From Botryosphaeria dothidea (lineage: Eukaryota > Ascomycota > Dothideomycetes > Botryosphaeriales > Botryosphaeriaceae): a stretch of 64,000 nt of DNA. The stretch covers positions 2,604,001 to 2,668,000 of the forward strand of contig WWBZ02000062.1 in assembly GCA_011503125.2 (NCBI GenBank), written 5' to 3'. This document shows positions 1 through 10,947 of this stretch, one piece after another. The notes beneath the pieces were generated by a model. That model was not told where the DNA came from. It worked only from the letters and a program-made list of their open reading frames with translations, and did no database searches. Both the position numbers and the translations under genes were made by a program. The first letter of the stretch is position 1. Every line of letters starts with the position of its first letter.

Positions 1-1317
1 TTATCGAGAATCTATCTTTTATTTATATATACGACCGTCGATCTAAGACGTAAGGTCTACTATCTTCTAAAAGATAGGTAGATATTCGTAAGTAATTATA
101 TTCTTCTTAACTTCGTTCTTTAGGCTCTTATAGAAGAGGTCTCGGAAAGTCTCGTCTAACTATTTAAGGTAGGCTACGAGCTACTAAAACTTAGTTACGT
201 AGATAGCTATAGATCCTATCTATCTAACGGTTATAATATCGTTAGAGGCTTTACGGACTTCGTCTCGATCGTTAAAAGTAGCTCTAAGGTTATCTACGAA
301 TCCCGTATAGGTATCGAAGATTTCCTTAGTCTTTACCCGTCTCTTCTCGAGAGAGTATTCGTTAGATAGATAGTCGCGAAGGTATAGTTCTATCTATGCC
401 TCTGCCGTTCCTCTAAGGTAGATTAATATAAAGAGTACTTCCTCGGCGTCGTTATTAAATTATACTTAGTTAAACTAGAGGTAGCGTTATATCTAGAGTA
501 GAAAGAATTAGAGCTTCTTTCTATTCCTATCGAACTTCTCGAGTACCGCTACTTTAACCTTAGTAGTACTCCGTTTTATTTAGTACGCTAGTAGGCGCTC
601 GATCTAGGCTTTTTATTCCTAAATAAGTACCTAGAGTTCTTCTCGAGTAGGCTCTATTTACTACGCGGGCGGAGTACGCCCCTAAGTACCCTTAGCGCGA
701 CTCTTTATTAGGTCGACATCTATCTAAGAACCCGATACTATCGTATACTTTCTCTAAACGCGTTAGGCGGGGTAATACTTAACCTAATAAACTCGTTTCT
801 AAAAAGGTTCCTCTCCTTATAAGAATAGTAGTTAAAGTATAACGAGCGGGCCTCTATCTCTAAGGATCTAAATACTAAAGAGGATAGAAATCTATCGGAG
901 GGTTTTTCTTAAGTAGGTATAAGAAGAGGTACGTAAGAAACGAGTAGACGACTAAAGACTAAGTACTACGTACGAAGGCCTTATTACTAATAGAGTCTAA
1001 ATTCTATTATAAAGTTAACTACGAAGGTTAAAGCTATCTAAGGAGTATAGTTTATATATACGTATAAGATTATCTATAATCTATATGCTTAGTTAATAGA
1101 GCGCGATTAGTTAGCCTTGGCAACTAATCGAGGGTTGCTAACTAAGCGTACCAGCTTAGTTGGCTCTGTCTGCTTAGTTAGCCTTGGCAACTAAGCGGGT
1201 GGGTCCAACTGATCGCGAGGGTCACGTGACCTCGGATCCTTATGACTCCGACTTCTGTCGTTCCCTGCGGGGCTGATCCTTAACTTCCTCAACCTGTGGA
1301 GGCTGCGCCGTAACACT
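1..1317 (-). mobile_element. Gypsy-type LTR retrotransposon, 5' part, RIP-degraded, cut by window start
   Basis: Read on the minus strand, roughly 900 down to 1 translates, with many TAG/TAA codons, into a Retrotrans_gag-like protein. Recognisable blocks are EEVLFILIYLRGTAEA, IFDTYTGFVDNLRATF and, near the window edge, a block like the gag LFYxxLKxEVK...IDxRIY end. The element therefore runs right to left and its pol would lie outside the window. At its upstream end the minus strand begins TGTTACGGCGCAGCC at 1317, a typical Gypsy LTR start. The inner LTR edge could not be fixed. The LTR carries several hairpins (about 1085-1200). TA-rich composition and stop content indicate heavy RIP. It abuts a LINE fragment at 1318. 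Confidence 0.7.
1085..1200. repeat. Cluster of inverted repeats inside the Gypsy LTR
   Basis: GATTAGTTAGCC...AACTAATC, TTGCTAACTAAGC...GCTTAGTTGGC and GCTTAGTTAGCC...AACTAAGC lie in series. Each can fold into a short hairpin, and all share the core TTAGTTAGCC/TTGGCAACTAA. Less mutated than the flanking gag region. Confidence 0.6.
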
Positions 1318-3045
1318 CCGGTAGAGAGCCCATATTTAGAGAGTAGTCACACGAGCAACTAAGACCTACCTAGCTATAGGTAGACTACGACACCTCCGCC
1401 CAAAATAGATGCGCTAGCTCTACCAAGTATGCGTAGTTCCCTAAATAGACTATGCCTCAACTATATGGTACTCCCTAAAGAGATATAAATAGCAGGTAGC
1501 AGTGCTCTCTAGAGTCCAGCGAATGGCAATAACTAAGGCTATCTCAGCCTTCCGCACTGTATTAACTAAAGCTCTAGACTACGAGAACTATCTACTACTA
1601 ACAAAGCTACGTCTTTAAGCTAGAGTAGAGAGAGTTATCTATAGCCTTAAAACACTTCCAATCTTACACCTATATAATATACTAGTTAATTAAAGAATCT
1701 TAAAGCTCGACCTAGTAGTTAGCTTTCTTAGCCCTCTTAATATAATCCTTAAGCTACGGAGCCTAAGCCTAGTAGAGGACATTAAAATAATCGACACCTA
1801 CCCCCTGCCACCATGGAAGCCTACACTACTAGATAATATTTAACTACGGCTTCCGGACTCTTAGACTCTAGAGGACTTTAAGAAAAAGCTTTAACTAAAC
1901 CAGTCTAGAAGAATCTTTATAGACGCATCTAAAGTAAAGGAATAACTCGGAGCAGCTATAGTAATCCTTAACTAAATATAGAAAGTCCATAGGTAAGCCT
2001 AGAAGGGAGTTAGCTCTAGTAAGTTCTATAGCATTACGGCTGCGGAGCTTATTACTATTAATACCGGTATAGAACTAGCGGCGGAGCAGAATAGTAAAGA
2101 AAATAATTTAAACCCGGCACGCTTTACCATCTATAGTAATTCTAAGGCAGCCCTACAAGCACTAGCAAACCCATATAAACGGCGATCAGGCCAAGGTATA
2201 GTGCGGGCTATTATAGAGATAGCTCAGAAGATTAGAGATAGCCGTCGAATTAGCTTCTCTCTCTAATGGATCCTAAGCTATAGTAGAATTAGAGGAAACG
2301 AAGAAGCAGATAAGCTTACTAAAGCTGCAACTACACGCCTAAGAGAACACGGCTTTGAACTACTAGCATCACTCTAGGTCCAAGCAGCCAAAGAAGTAGT
2401 ATATGCATCCTAGGCGGCAGAGTGGAAGAACTCAGACAAAGGCCAACACCTCCGAAGCATTGACACAGCACCACCTGGTCCCTACACCCGCCATCTATAC
2501 GACAAGCTCCCACGGAGCCTGGCTGGACTCCTTGCCCAGCTACGGACAGGCTACTGCTGGCTTAACCAACACCGTAAGCGAATAGGCCGCATTAATAATG
2601 AGCAATATGAATGTGGAGAAGTCGAATCAGTATCGCATATCCTTCTTAATTGCTACCTGCTCCAGCAAGGCCGACAGAAGATGCTCCAAGATAGTGGACT
2701 CCAAAAGAATAGCCTACCGGCCTTGCTAGGTAGAAAGCCACCAAGTAGCACAACAGTCACCCAAAGCAAAAACAAGTGGAGGATAACAGCGTCACAGCTA
2801 CAAGCTGTGCTAAGTTTTGCACAAGATACACAGCGGTTTAAGAACAGAGATGAACCTTCAACCTAGAAAAATTCCGTTTACCACACTCCTTATACCTTAC
2901 CTTCCGCCCTCCCTACCTTCTTCCTCCCTCTCAAATTGACACACAATATATATACTAGTAGCAAAACACCTCGAATAGCTGTAGCCTGCATATCGCTCAG
3001 GGCGATGGGTCAGGGTAAATGAATTCAACTCAACTCAACTCAAAG
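1318..3045 (+). pseudogene. LINE 3' fragment: RT C-terminus, RNase H and CCHC end
   Basis: Conceptual translation with TAG/TAA stops ignored gives an RT thumb-like stretch (STIWYSLKRY, QRMAITKAISAFRT) at about 1395-1600. An RNase H domain follows at about 1910-2330 (FIDASK, SKAALQALANP, GNEEADKLTK). A C-terminal zinc-finger-like motif CGEVESVSHILLNC lies near 2620-2660. The last stretch (2681-2866) is open. The 3' end carries an ACTCA tandem tail (about 3024-3040). The element is 5'-truncated, as is common for LINEs, and abuts the Gypsy LTR. It differs from the LINE at 8000, which has no RNase H that I can see. Confidence 0.75.
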
Positions 3046-3165
3046 CGTTCACCAAGCTCCGGGTAGTGGGAAGCCTACTGAATTAATTTAGGAGTTTCGC
3101 CTTCAACAGTAGAGCCAATCTCTATAGTTAGGCTCAGGTCTTTGAAAGGGGCTTCTCTCCGCCGC

Positions 3166-3642
3166 ATGCCTCTCATGGACACCATTTTCTCGCTGGATAC
3201 CTTCTCCCTCCCCTCGATTTCTTTCTTCTATTTCCTCGTAAAGGATCGCGAGCGTCTGCCAAAAATGTACTCAGTGAATCGTACTGCTGGCATCTTAAAG
3301 CAGGGTTTGCCTCTCGAACGGGGTACAGACGGAATACGGGATCGATTACATGACAGACGATTCGAACATTCTCCGTCCAATAGAGCGCGCGTTGGCCTAC
3401 CTTCTACACCATCACCACGGCCTTATGCGAAACAATCCATCGATCGCTACGCTCAACGGCAGCCCCCACTCGAGGCTGATGTCCCTACGGCTGAAAGGAA
3501 GGGCTCGACAATCATGAATGACATTTGGGCTAAGTGCAAAAACACGGCGAAGACCGTGTGCGCTCGATGTTTGGACATATTGGCAAACGAAAACGAACTT
3601 CATTGGACGGAATTTGAACCGGAACCCGAAGATAATGACTGA
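3166..3642 (+). CDS. Hypothetical protein
   Basis: An open frame of 158 codons from the ATG at 3166; the frame is open a little upstream without another ATG. A second in-frame ATG at 3265 follows a stretch that could be an intron or 5' leader. The C-terminal half has a Cys/Lys-rich patch (WAKCKNTAKTVCARCLDIL) and an acidic tail (EPEPEDND). Codon use is less TA-biased than the transposons on its left, which argues for a host gene. No family recognised. Confidence 0.4.
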   Translation: MPLMDTIFSLDTFSLPSISFFYFLVKDRERLPKMYSVNRTAGILKQGLPLERGTDGIRDRLHDRRFEHSPSNRARVGLPSTPSPRPYAKQSIDRYAQRQPPLEADVPTAERKGSTIMNDIWAKCKNTAKTVCARCLDILANENELHWTEFEPEPEDND

Positions 3643-3937
3643 GACAAATCTCGAGAGACCTTTCGCGTAAGACAATTCATCCCTAACGCCAGTGAAAATC
3701 ACTACCTGACACTTGGGAGAACAGTTGAGACACAATAGCCACAGTGTAGGAGCACTAGACCGCATCGCGACAGAGGGTTGAAAAGAATGCTTCAATTTAT
3801 CAGAGTGGTATTCCTACTTGTCGGCTTTTATCGACAAGAAAGCCACAAAGTCTAGATTGCAACTAGAACTATTCGTTAAGATAGCTTCCGCTAGAACTAC
3901 CCTTGCGTCTATCCAGTTAAGCTAGATTCTCCGCCCT

Positions 3938-4456
3938 TCAGTCTTTCTCGGTTGCGCACTGCGCCCACGAAGACCCGTCCTGGCAGACTCTGTCCGCCTC
4001 TTCGACGCGGCCAGTGAGCTGCTCTATAGCGCCGTGAACTTCCACTGTCCAAGGCAACAGGTCGTCGATGTATTTCTCAGTGCTCCCAATACGCTGCCCA
4101 TATAACTCCAGGGCGTTCTCGACAGTTTTCTTCAACTCCTGCAACTCGGCTTGAATCTTGCCTAGATCTTCTCGGATGGTGTGTAAGGTGTTGTCCTCAT
4201 CGGCCTGCGGATCTTCCATGCCGTAGCTCTCCCCTGTAAAATCGAAGTTTTGCTCTAAATTCTGCACGTTGCAATGCCAGCTGTTAGGCATACCCGAGGC
4301 GTCGTGGCCGCCGGACGCGGGCTCGAGACCGAAATCCCAGTTCATGTTGGAGCAAATCTCAGGGAAATCAAAGCAATTGGCACTCTCTTCCAAAGGGACT
4401 GTGGTTTCCATGGCATCCACGGCCCTCTGTAAATCCGAATCAATTAAATTGTTCAT
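3938..4456 (-). CDS. Hypothetical acidic protein with coiled coil
   Basis: Uninterrupted 172-aa frame with an ATG at 4456. The first 80 residues are acidic and low in structure. Residues about 88-155 (IREDLGKIQAELQELKKTVENA...) show heptad spacing typical of a coiled coil, suggesting a scaffold or oligomerising protein. No intron is needed. No catalytic motif and no signal peptide. It lies convergent to the gene at 3166 and upstream of a Myb-like gene. Family not recognised; coding status rests on length, ATG start and composition. Confidence 0.55.
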   Translation of the reverse strand: MNNLIDSDLQRAVDAMETTVPLEESANCFDFPEICSNMNWDFGLEPASGGHDASGMPNSWHCNVQNLEQNFDFTGESYGMEDPQADEDNTLHTIREDLGKIQAELQELKKTVENALELYGQRIGSTEKYIDDLLPWTVEVHGAIEQLTGRVEEADRVCQDGSSWAQCATEKD

Positions 4457-4677
4457 GTCGGCGCAGCTTCTCGGATGCTGTATTTCGAGGGAAAATTCGG
4501 GAGGTCGTGTAGGCTGCCGCTTGAAGATCCGACTTATGAAGGAGAGTGCGGACTACCAGATTCATCGGGCGGTTCGTTATAGTAGGGACGATGGATTGGG
4601 CTAGGAAGCGTTCGAGATCGGAGAGTAACGTTACGAAATGTTCGAAGTGCAGGAAGGGGAATGTCAGATACACCGAA

Positions 4678-4693
4678 CCCCCCCCCCCCCCCC
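4678..4693. repeat. Poly-C run (16 C)
   Basis: A homopolymer of 16 C followed by ACGCCCC. It lies between the minus-strand gene ending its 5' side at 4456 and the Myb-like gene at 4937, probably in promoter DNA. Prone to length error in assemblies. Confidence 0.9.
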
Positions 4694-4936
4694 ACGCCCC
4701 GGTAAGTCCAGACCGTCTATGACGTCGGAAGATCATCTGTTGCAAGAATGGTGTTGAGGCGTGCCGGGGTTTTCTAGGCGTATGTAAGAGGGCGTTTCAG
4801 GTACAGTTTCAGGTGTAGATGCTGGATTCCGCCCGCTCACCTGTCATCCCACATCATCTGGTCATATTTTAAAACTTGGTACTCCAGAGAGACTGCGGAA
4901 CCAAACTTTCTAACTTTCTTTATACAAAATACAAGC

Positions 4937-5397
4937 ATGGCTGGGAAGAAGCGTTGGGCCAAGCAGGAAGAGGAGCTCCTCCGCGAGCTGAAGTCTGCGC
5001 ATCCAGGTGAAACGTGGGATACAATTGCCGAGCTCTACAATTCAAGAATTGGTAACAAATCCAGGCTCAGGACTGAGGTAGCCTTGAGTATGAAGTTCAA
5101 GAAGATGCAATTTCTCAAGAAGCAGTCAGCGAAGAAATCTCTCCGCAAGAACACGCGGGATGCGGTGCCGCAAAACGAGAAACATCAGCTTCAGAGCTGG
5201 ACTACTCCATCACCATTTCTGTTCGAAACACCCATTGGGAGTGTTGAGTACGAGATCTCGCTCCTGCAGGTAAGTGCCAAATGCCTGAATCTCGACCGAA
5301 ATTCTGACAGGTCCATCAGTGGCATCTCGGGACAATGATAGATGATCTCTGTGCAGAAACGGCTTCCATTCTGGATGGTCTGAGATGGAAGTCGTGA
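4937..5397 (+). CDS. Myb/SANT-like DNA-binding domain protein
   Basis: Exon 1 is 4937-5269. An intron starts at GTAAGT (5270) and has branch-like CTGAC at about 5304. Exon 2 (from 5320, or 5311 with the nearer acceptor; both keep frame) ends at TGA 5395-5397. The product is about 136 aa. Residues 4-55 resemble a Myb/SANT helix-turn-helix: tryptophan in RWAKQEEELLRELK, then TWDTIAELYNSR, then a basic recognition-helix-like stretch ending KFKKM. A Lys-rich segment follows, and a C-terminal helix ends ILDGLRWKS. Short proteins of this kind are common in filamentous ascomycetes and presumed nuclear; the function here is inference. Confidence 0.65.
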
Positions 5398-5656
5398 ACA
5401 AGTGAGCGCGGGATTCTTGGACAGAATTTTCTCAATAGCACGCCTTCATAAGCCGGCTTGTCGAGCGTACAGAATAAATGTGCTTCACCATCATCAGTCG
5501 CTCCAAACCTCCCGGTCCATGAACCTGGACATTTTGCCACAGCTTTCGTTGATCGTGAATCAAGAAGGGTCGTTTCAGAAAGCTTAGAGGGAGATATGGG
5601 GTATTTAAGGCTCTTCCCACGTAACACTGGCCATCACCTTCAACCACTCCGTACAG

Positions 5657-6371
5657 ATGGATCCCCGACGCCAGCAGCCCGCGACAATGGTAAGACACGC
5701 CGTGCATGTATGAAATATTTCTCCTAATAATCCTCTAGCCGCAACTCTGCCCTTGCCATAGTAGGACGGGCTGGGACATCTTCGCCGAATGTTACGCCCG
5801 CGTCCAGCACGCTTATGAGACCGCTCGTCATGCGAATTCTGCAGCAGCCAGGGCTGCAGCCGATAGCCAACAGTACAAAATAGCTCTCGATACGGTTAAT
5901 GAAGAGCTCAATGCTAGAAAAGCCGAGCTGGACGAGTGCAAAAAGTCCCTTGAGTGCGAGACGGCAGGTCGAAAGGAGTCTGACGGCGCTGCTGAGGTTG
6001 CGTATGAGGCGGCTCATAAAAGCGGTGCTCTCGCTGATGAGCTACGCCGTGAACTGCACAGTTTGAAGGGCGATGATTCCAGCGCCGGGGGGTCCGAATC
6101 TGGCACGACCAATCTCGCGCTGGAGCTTGTCCTTTCCCAGCAGACGGTGGCTTACCTCGAGCAGATGCTGCAGGCCAAAGACCCGGAGTACATTAGGGAG
6201 CAGGTTCAGGGGAGCATCAGTGCAGCCGAAAAGCTTAAAAGTCAGGTCGAGGCCCTTACAGACGAGCTTCACGAGACCAGAGAGGAGAATGACAGGCTCA
6301 AAGCTCTCGTGGAGGAAGAGCAAGACGTAAAGAGAACGAGGTCGAGAAAGATGCGAAGGACTGAAAATTAG
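5657..6371 (+). CDS. Coiled-coil protein of unknown function
   Basis: A tiny first exon, 5657-5689 (11 codons), is followed by an intron 5690-5738 (GTAAGA donor, CTAAT at 5724, CTAG acceptor). Exon 2 is 5739-6371 and keeps frame. The 221-aa product is almost all predicted helix. Heptads run from about residue 45 (AAARAAADSQQYKIALDTV) to the end (ELHETREENDRLKALVEEE), broken by a Gly/Ser linker (DDSSAGGSES). The tail is basic (KRTRSRKMRR), a possible nuclear signal. No catalytic motif. It lies in the same direction as the Myb-like gene 260 bp upstream. Family not recognised. Confidence 0.65.
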
Positions 6372-7350
6372 GAACTGGCTGGGGAATCCCTTTTTGCAAT
6401 GCTACGTACACTGCCTCTGGAAACTAAAATCGATCTGTTATTTACATTATTCAATGATTGTTGATCGATAGCGTAATTTTTCTATACTACACTCGGCTCT
6501 GCTAGAATCTTTATTCGCATCTGGAAGTTTTCAACGCTGTTCATGGCCAAGAAGTTGAAGATTGGTGTAAGTTTACGGGGTGACTCGAGAGGTCGTTTTT
6601 TACTGTGGTCAATAGCCTCTTCCACGAATCGAAGCATTATACTTATGTTTATGGCAGCTGGTTTAACTACTCGAAGATGAACCTCGCTTACGCAGTCCAT
6701 CTTACCGAAGTAGAAAACGTTCAAATTAAGAAACATAATGCCAAGGTTACGCACAGACCTATGAGAGGGTTTGTAAGTCGATGATTACACGCCTTGGGGC
6801 GGACGTTTGCGGTCATAGCCTCGAGATTAGTTCGACATACTATCTCCGTCTCCGATACCGTTCTTTCGAGGATGAAAAAGAATGAAGTTGGTAACTAAAG
6901 AGGGAGTGCGTGTTAAACCCCACGAGATGTTAAAGTAGAAGGTCATTAAAATGGGTTTGCGATGATTAAGTCTGAGCTTAGGTATGCATTGAACAGCTAC
7001 CTTGCCCCAAATTAAGAAGCAGATTATATAGAAATTGGATTGGGAAGTGCTCGGATATCAGAGCAAGAACGGAATCGTGGGGGATGGTTGGTATTTCGAG
7101 GGCAGCATTGCGGCACAGCAGATCAGAAGTGGTTAAGGCAATGAATCCGGAGGCGTGCAAAAAATAAGGCAGAAAAACCAACGTCTGGGGGGCGAGGGCT
7201 TGAAAATAAGTACAGGGGCAGAGTCAGGTGGACATGGGTACCGGGGGCGGGAATTTCTGACATGGATGCAGGGGATGGAGAAGATGGGCACGTGCAGGGT
7301 TACGAGGAAGTTGGACGTGGGTACGGAGGAATTAAAAAATAGAAAAGTTT
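6372..7350. other. Intergenic, no supported gene
   Basis: Contains a 90-codon minus-strand frame (6482-6754) opening on GTG, with no splice or motif support, and other short frames. I see no RNA gene and no transposon domain. It could hold gene debris. Confidence 0.5.
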
Positions 7351-7642
7351 TGTCAACCAGAATCCCCTTTTTTTTTCAGGCATCTCTTGATATTGCTTCC
7401 TTAGGCTCCATATTGATTCCTTCCTTGGTGCTCCCCTGCACCTCGGATGCTCTACACTACCTCGGATGCTCTACACTACCTCGGATACTCTCATTTCCTC
7501 GGTTATATCACTTCAGTTTCATGTATTTAAGATATTTATTCTCCTTCGTTCGGACGGACTGGCAGAAGTACACAGTCAGAAATTCAGTTCTTTCTTCTGA
7601 CCTCACACAGTTTAGGGCCTGAGGCCCACCCTCAGCTCGACA
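7351..7642 (+). mobile_element. Solo LTR, family A
   Basis: Starts TGTCAACCAGAATCCCC and ends CTCGACA. It closely matches the LTR at 62413-62715 over its ends and over the stretch CAGAAGTACACAGTCAG to the end. It contains a short tandem CTCGGATGCTCTACACTAC (two copies near 7443-7482). No internal element follows, so it is a solo LTR. No clean 5-bp target duplication is visible, unlike the second copy. Confidence 0.8.
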
Positions 7643-7671
7643 ATAGACAACGGAGGTGATTGAGCTCATTT
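7643..7671 (-). repeat. Dispersed repeat R, reverse copy (fragment)
   Basis: AACGGAGGTGATTGAGCTC and its flanks are the reverse complement of a stretch at 26591-26620 and resemble 19441-19465. It touches the end of the solo LTR at 7642, so the LTR probably inserted into or next to an older repeat copy. Confidence 0.6.
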
Positions 7672-9045
7672 CTATCAGTACCTCCTTAATTGCCAGGCGT
7701 TATTCGTTGGGCATCTTAATATCGCGGATCTTCTTTCAGGGATGTAGAAGATACCACTTTGTCACGTATTGCGTTCCTCCTGGTGGAATGCAGCTGAACG
7801 TAGGATCTTTGACATTAATGGAATGCGGTGCTGTGTTCCACTGCTGTGGACATATATTTCGCCCTAAATTCCCCATGGTATCACGTCAAGTATTACTCAT
7901 TCCTCAAATCTTCTCATAGAAACACGAAGGGTATCAATCGTGCTCAACAGGCCGATATTTTTAATTCTCTCTCTCTCTTTCTCACTATAGAATATGATAA
8001 AAAACATGACCACGCCAAAAAATCGACCCCAAGCTACGGCGCCGGGAGAGGGCCCTAGGGACTCTCCTAGGCCCAGCGAGACTTAAAACACCACTCAGAG
8101 TAGCTGCAGCCGCGTCGTGGTTGATGTAGAGGCCGCAGGAAGGGGCGAACAGCCCCCTCCAGTAACTACCTCTACCCAACCACAACGCACCCCTAATAAA
8201 CCGCAGGGCACCCAGTACAGCGTAGAATACGTTGAAAGAGCCTTAAAGACAGCAGACACCCTCCTCCAAGCCCTACAAGCATCCGCTAGCCTCCCTTTAG
8301 TCCTCTCCAGCTAGGTGAAAAATTTTCTCGATATTACCAAGACAATCTTCCAGGATCATATCTCTATATGCCAGGAGGTAAACACTAAGGAACCCGGCCT
8401 TAAGGATATCCTTAAGGAAGTACAGCAAGTCCAGAAGATAGTTAGCCGACTCTAGACTACCCCTACGCCCGTAGTGCCTAGCTGGGCCAATATTGCAGCC
8501 CGAGCAGTCCCAAAGCCTCCTACCCCCCCGGCCACTACTAAGCTTACCCTATACTTCCCAGATAAGACGAATAGATAGAAGGTCGCCAACCTCTCCAATG
8601 AGGCCATTATTAAGAAGATTTAGGTAGGGAAAAGCCTAGCGTGTAAAAAGGTGCTAGCTGCTAAGAAGCTCCCCAGTAGGGACGTTAAGCTCTTTATACC
8701 TGATACTCAGACCAGAGCAGCCCTCCTCCAGGACCAGGAATGGACTATAGGACTAGGCAGGGAAGTCCGCCCTAACCAGCAGCTCTACTTAGTGCTAGTC
8801 TATAACGTCCCCCTTAAAGGCATTGACATTAAGGATCTCCAGGCCGCCCAAACCCTTTAGGATTAGAATCTGTCCCTATACCCAGGACTACGTATTAGTA
8901 AGCTAGCCTGGCTAAAGAGGAAGCTCCCAGAGGGGAAAACTCACTCAGCGATTATTCTTAGCACTACAGACCCCGAGGCAGCCAACCAGATTATTACTAA
9001 AGGACTCATTAGTAACTATGCGCTCTATATAGCAGAATACTATAG

Positions 9046-9664
9046 ATAGATAGATAGATAGATAAATTCAATTAAGCTGATTTAGCTCCCCGAAGGGTCC
9101 ATGCAGCTGTGGCTATCTATAAGGGTATATGGAAGGGGAAACCGTGGCTACTTTCTTGGGATAGCCCGGGTAAAAACCTTCCCTATCTACAATGGTAGTA
9201 TCCGTAGATACTCTATTTAGTATGGTTTTTTCTATATACCGGTAGCGGTGTCTAAAGTAGGAAGAGTAGCTAAGAGGGAGGGGAACTGTAGAGAGAGGTG
9301 ACTGTAAATCTTAAGACTAAGCCGTAAGAAGTCCCGGCTTACCTATTTATAAGCGCTGGTAAAGCGCTCTTAAAATTTATTTTTAGAAGCGCCTAGCTGG
9401 CCCTTCTCCCCCTTGTTACCGCTAGAGAGAACGCGGGTACGTATGCTTTTATAGTGGGACGTACATGCTACTTGTGGCCCACCCTAACCACCTGTGGATT
9501 TTCCCCCTTATTACCGCTAGGGAGAACGCGGGTACGTGTGCTTTTAACGTGGGACGCACATGCCACGAGTAGGTAAGCGGTCTAAGATTCGAACTTAGAA
9601 CCTATGCCACCCTAGAAAGGCCAGGTTACCGTGGAAGTGTACCCTACTAGTACACCACCCCGCC
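9046..9664 (-). mobile_element. tRNA-derived SINE inserted in the LINE
   Basis: Flanked by the 15-bp direct repeat agcagaatactatag at 9031-9045 and 9665-9679. On the minus strand it starts GGCGGGGTGGTGTACTAGTA (box A-like) and has AAGTTCGAATCTT (box B, GTTCGAATC) about 65 nt on, so the head is tRNA-like. Its 3' end, GCATGGACCC...GGGAGCTA...TTTATCTATC, matches the 3' end of the surrounding LINE (19095-19149), including the tetranucleotide tail. This implies the LINE machinery mobilised it. At about 619 bp it is long for a SINE; part of the length is a tandem 95-bp unit. Confidence 0.85.
9405..9592 (-). repeat. Two tandem ~95-bp units inside the SINE body
   Basis: TTACCGCTAGAGAGAACGCG at about 9415 recurs as TTACCGCTAGGGAGAACGCG at about 9510. 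Downstream in both units are GGTACGTATGCTTTTA and GGTACGTGTGCTTTTA, then GTGGGACGTACATGC and GTGGGACGCACATGC. Most differences are transitions. Confidence 0.8.
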
Positions 9665-10189
9665 AGCAGAATACTATAGTGTAGCCTTTATAGTAACCCA
9701 GTGCTTTAAGTGCCAGGACTATAGCCACATCTCCACCCACTATAGAAGGGAGAATAAGTATAGCTAGTGTGCAGAGGCACATAACACCTAAGAGTGCCCT
9801 AAGGAAAAAATGCAGTGTGCAAACTGCTCACAAAAGCACACGGCCTAGAGTAACGCCTGCCTAGCACGCAGAGCCCGCCAGGCAAAGGCCACCCAGGCCC
9901 GCCTAGCGGCTCTAGAGAGGTATAGGGTAGGATGCCCTGTGGCTAAGACACAGCCCCAAACCAACTAGTTAACGGTCGGGCCAAGGAAGAGGCCTAGAGA
10001 GGAGGAGCCGGCCAAGAGAGGGCCAGGCAGGCCAAGGGACTTGAGCCGCCCCCCGCCTCCTAACCAAATGCGGTTTACCGGACTTAATAGCTCCCAGCAT
10101 GCCTCGGGGGAGGAGCCCGCGGGAACTCCCTCCGCCTCGCAGCCTATACTACTAATTCCCTCGCAGCCTGACTTAGAGATGGAAGAAAG

Positions 10190-10946
10190 TCAATGTTAGA
10201 TACAGGCGCTTTCTCTATCGTATAGTATAACGTCTATAAGAGTAAGGATAGGGTAATGCTCCCGCTCTTCAAGGAGGTGGACCTAAAAATCTACTATATC
10301 CTAGCTATCCAGGAACCCTAGAGGAACCCGAGGGTTAAGACAATAGCAAGACACCCTGCCTACCATACAGTTTTCCCTCAGGAGGGGACGGCAAGAACCT
10401 ACTTCTTTATAAGCAAGGCCATTACCCCCGACTCCTGGCAAGCAACAGTCCACTCACCAGATCTCATTACACTATCCCTTATCACCAGGACACATACAAT
10501 CCATATCTATAACTGCTATAACCCCCTACCAGCCTCCCATACTAGCACGGCTCTAGAAACCTTATCCCTTCTCCCAGAAGCTCTTAGAAAACTAGGGGAG
10601 CACATCCTCCTAGGAGACTTTAACCTCCACCACCCTATCTGGGAAGGTATAACCTCCCTAATACACCACACACTTGCAGATAACCTTATCGAAATAGCTA
10701 CTACAGCTAGCCTTAACCTAGCCCTCCTAAGAGGTACTATTACGAGGAGAGAGGGTAGTAGCGAGAGTACCCTAGACCTTATTTTTACTACACAGTGGCT
10801 AGAGGAGAGGATCCTTAGCTGCGGAGTTAGCTAGGAGCTCGAATCCTCCTCTAACTACCTACCTATCCTCACTACGCTTAATATCTCCTCTACCCCTATA
10901 GAACCACGCCCTCTAAGGCCCTAGTGGAAAAAAGCAGACTAGAATA
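10190..10946 (+). pseudogene. LINE ORF2 N-terminus: AP-endonuclease domain
   Basis: Translation shows the expected endonuclease blocks: AIQEP near 10310, YNCYNPLP near 10510, LLGDFNLHHPIWEG near 10610 (catalytic Asp/Asn) and STLDLIFTT near 10770. The usual SDHxPI block reads SNYLPI. In LINEs this domain nicks target DNA. Stops are mostly TAG. The frame is cut at 10947 by the Copia element and resumes at 16327. Confidence 0.8.
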
Positions 10947-10947
10947 G

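Larger units (their letters stand above)
8050..10180 (+). pseudogene. LINE ORF1 (Gag-like, zinc knuckles), split by SINE
   Basis: Translated piecewise it gives a Pro/Thr-rich N-terminus, a helical segment, an RNA-binding-like middle (open at 8651-8860) and, after the SINE, CCHC-type zinc knuckles near 9690-9860 (CFKCQDYSHIS, CPKEKMQCANC). The layout matches ORF1 of Tad1-clade elements, whose product binds the element RNA. Many TAG codons replace Gln or Trp. The SINE inserted in the coding part about 20 codons before the knuckles and duplicated 15 bp. Confidence 0.7.

Noticed and set aside
1..1090. Host protein genes in the first kilobase
   Set aside because: Minus-strand translation matches Gypsy gag with many stops; no host gene.
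9590..9664. Genuine tRNA gene
   Set aside because: Box B is present, but the cloverleaf stems do not pair well by eye and it is the head of a SINE with TSDs.
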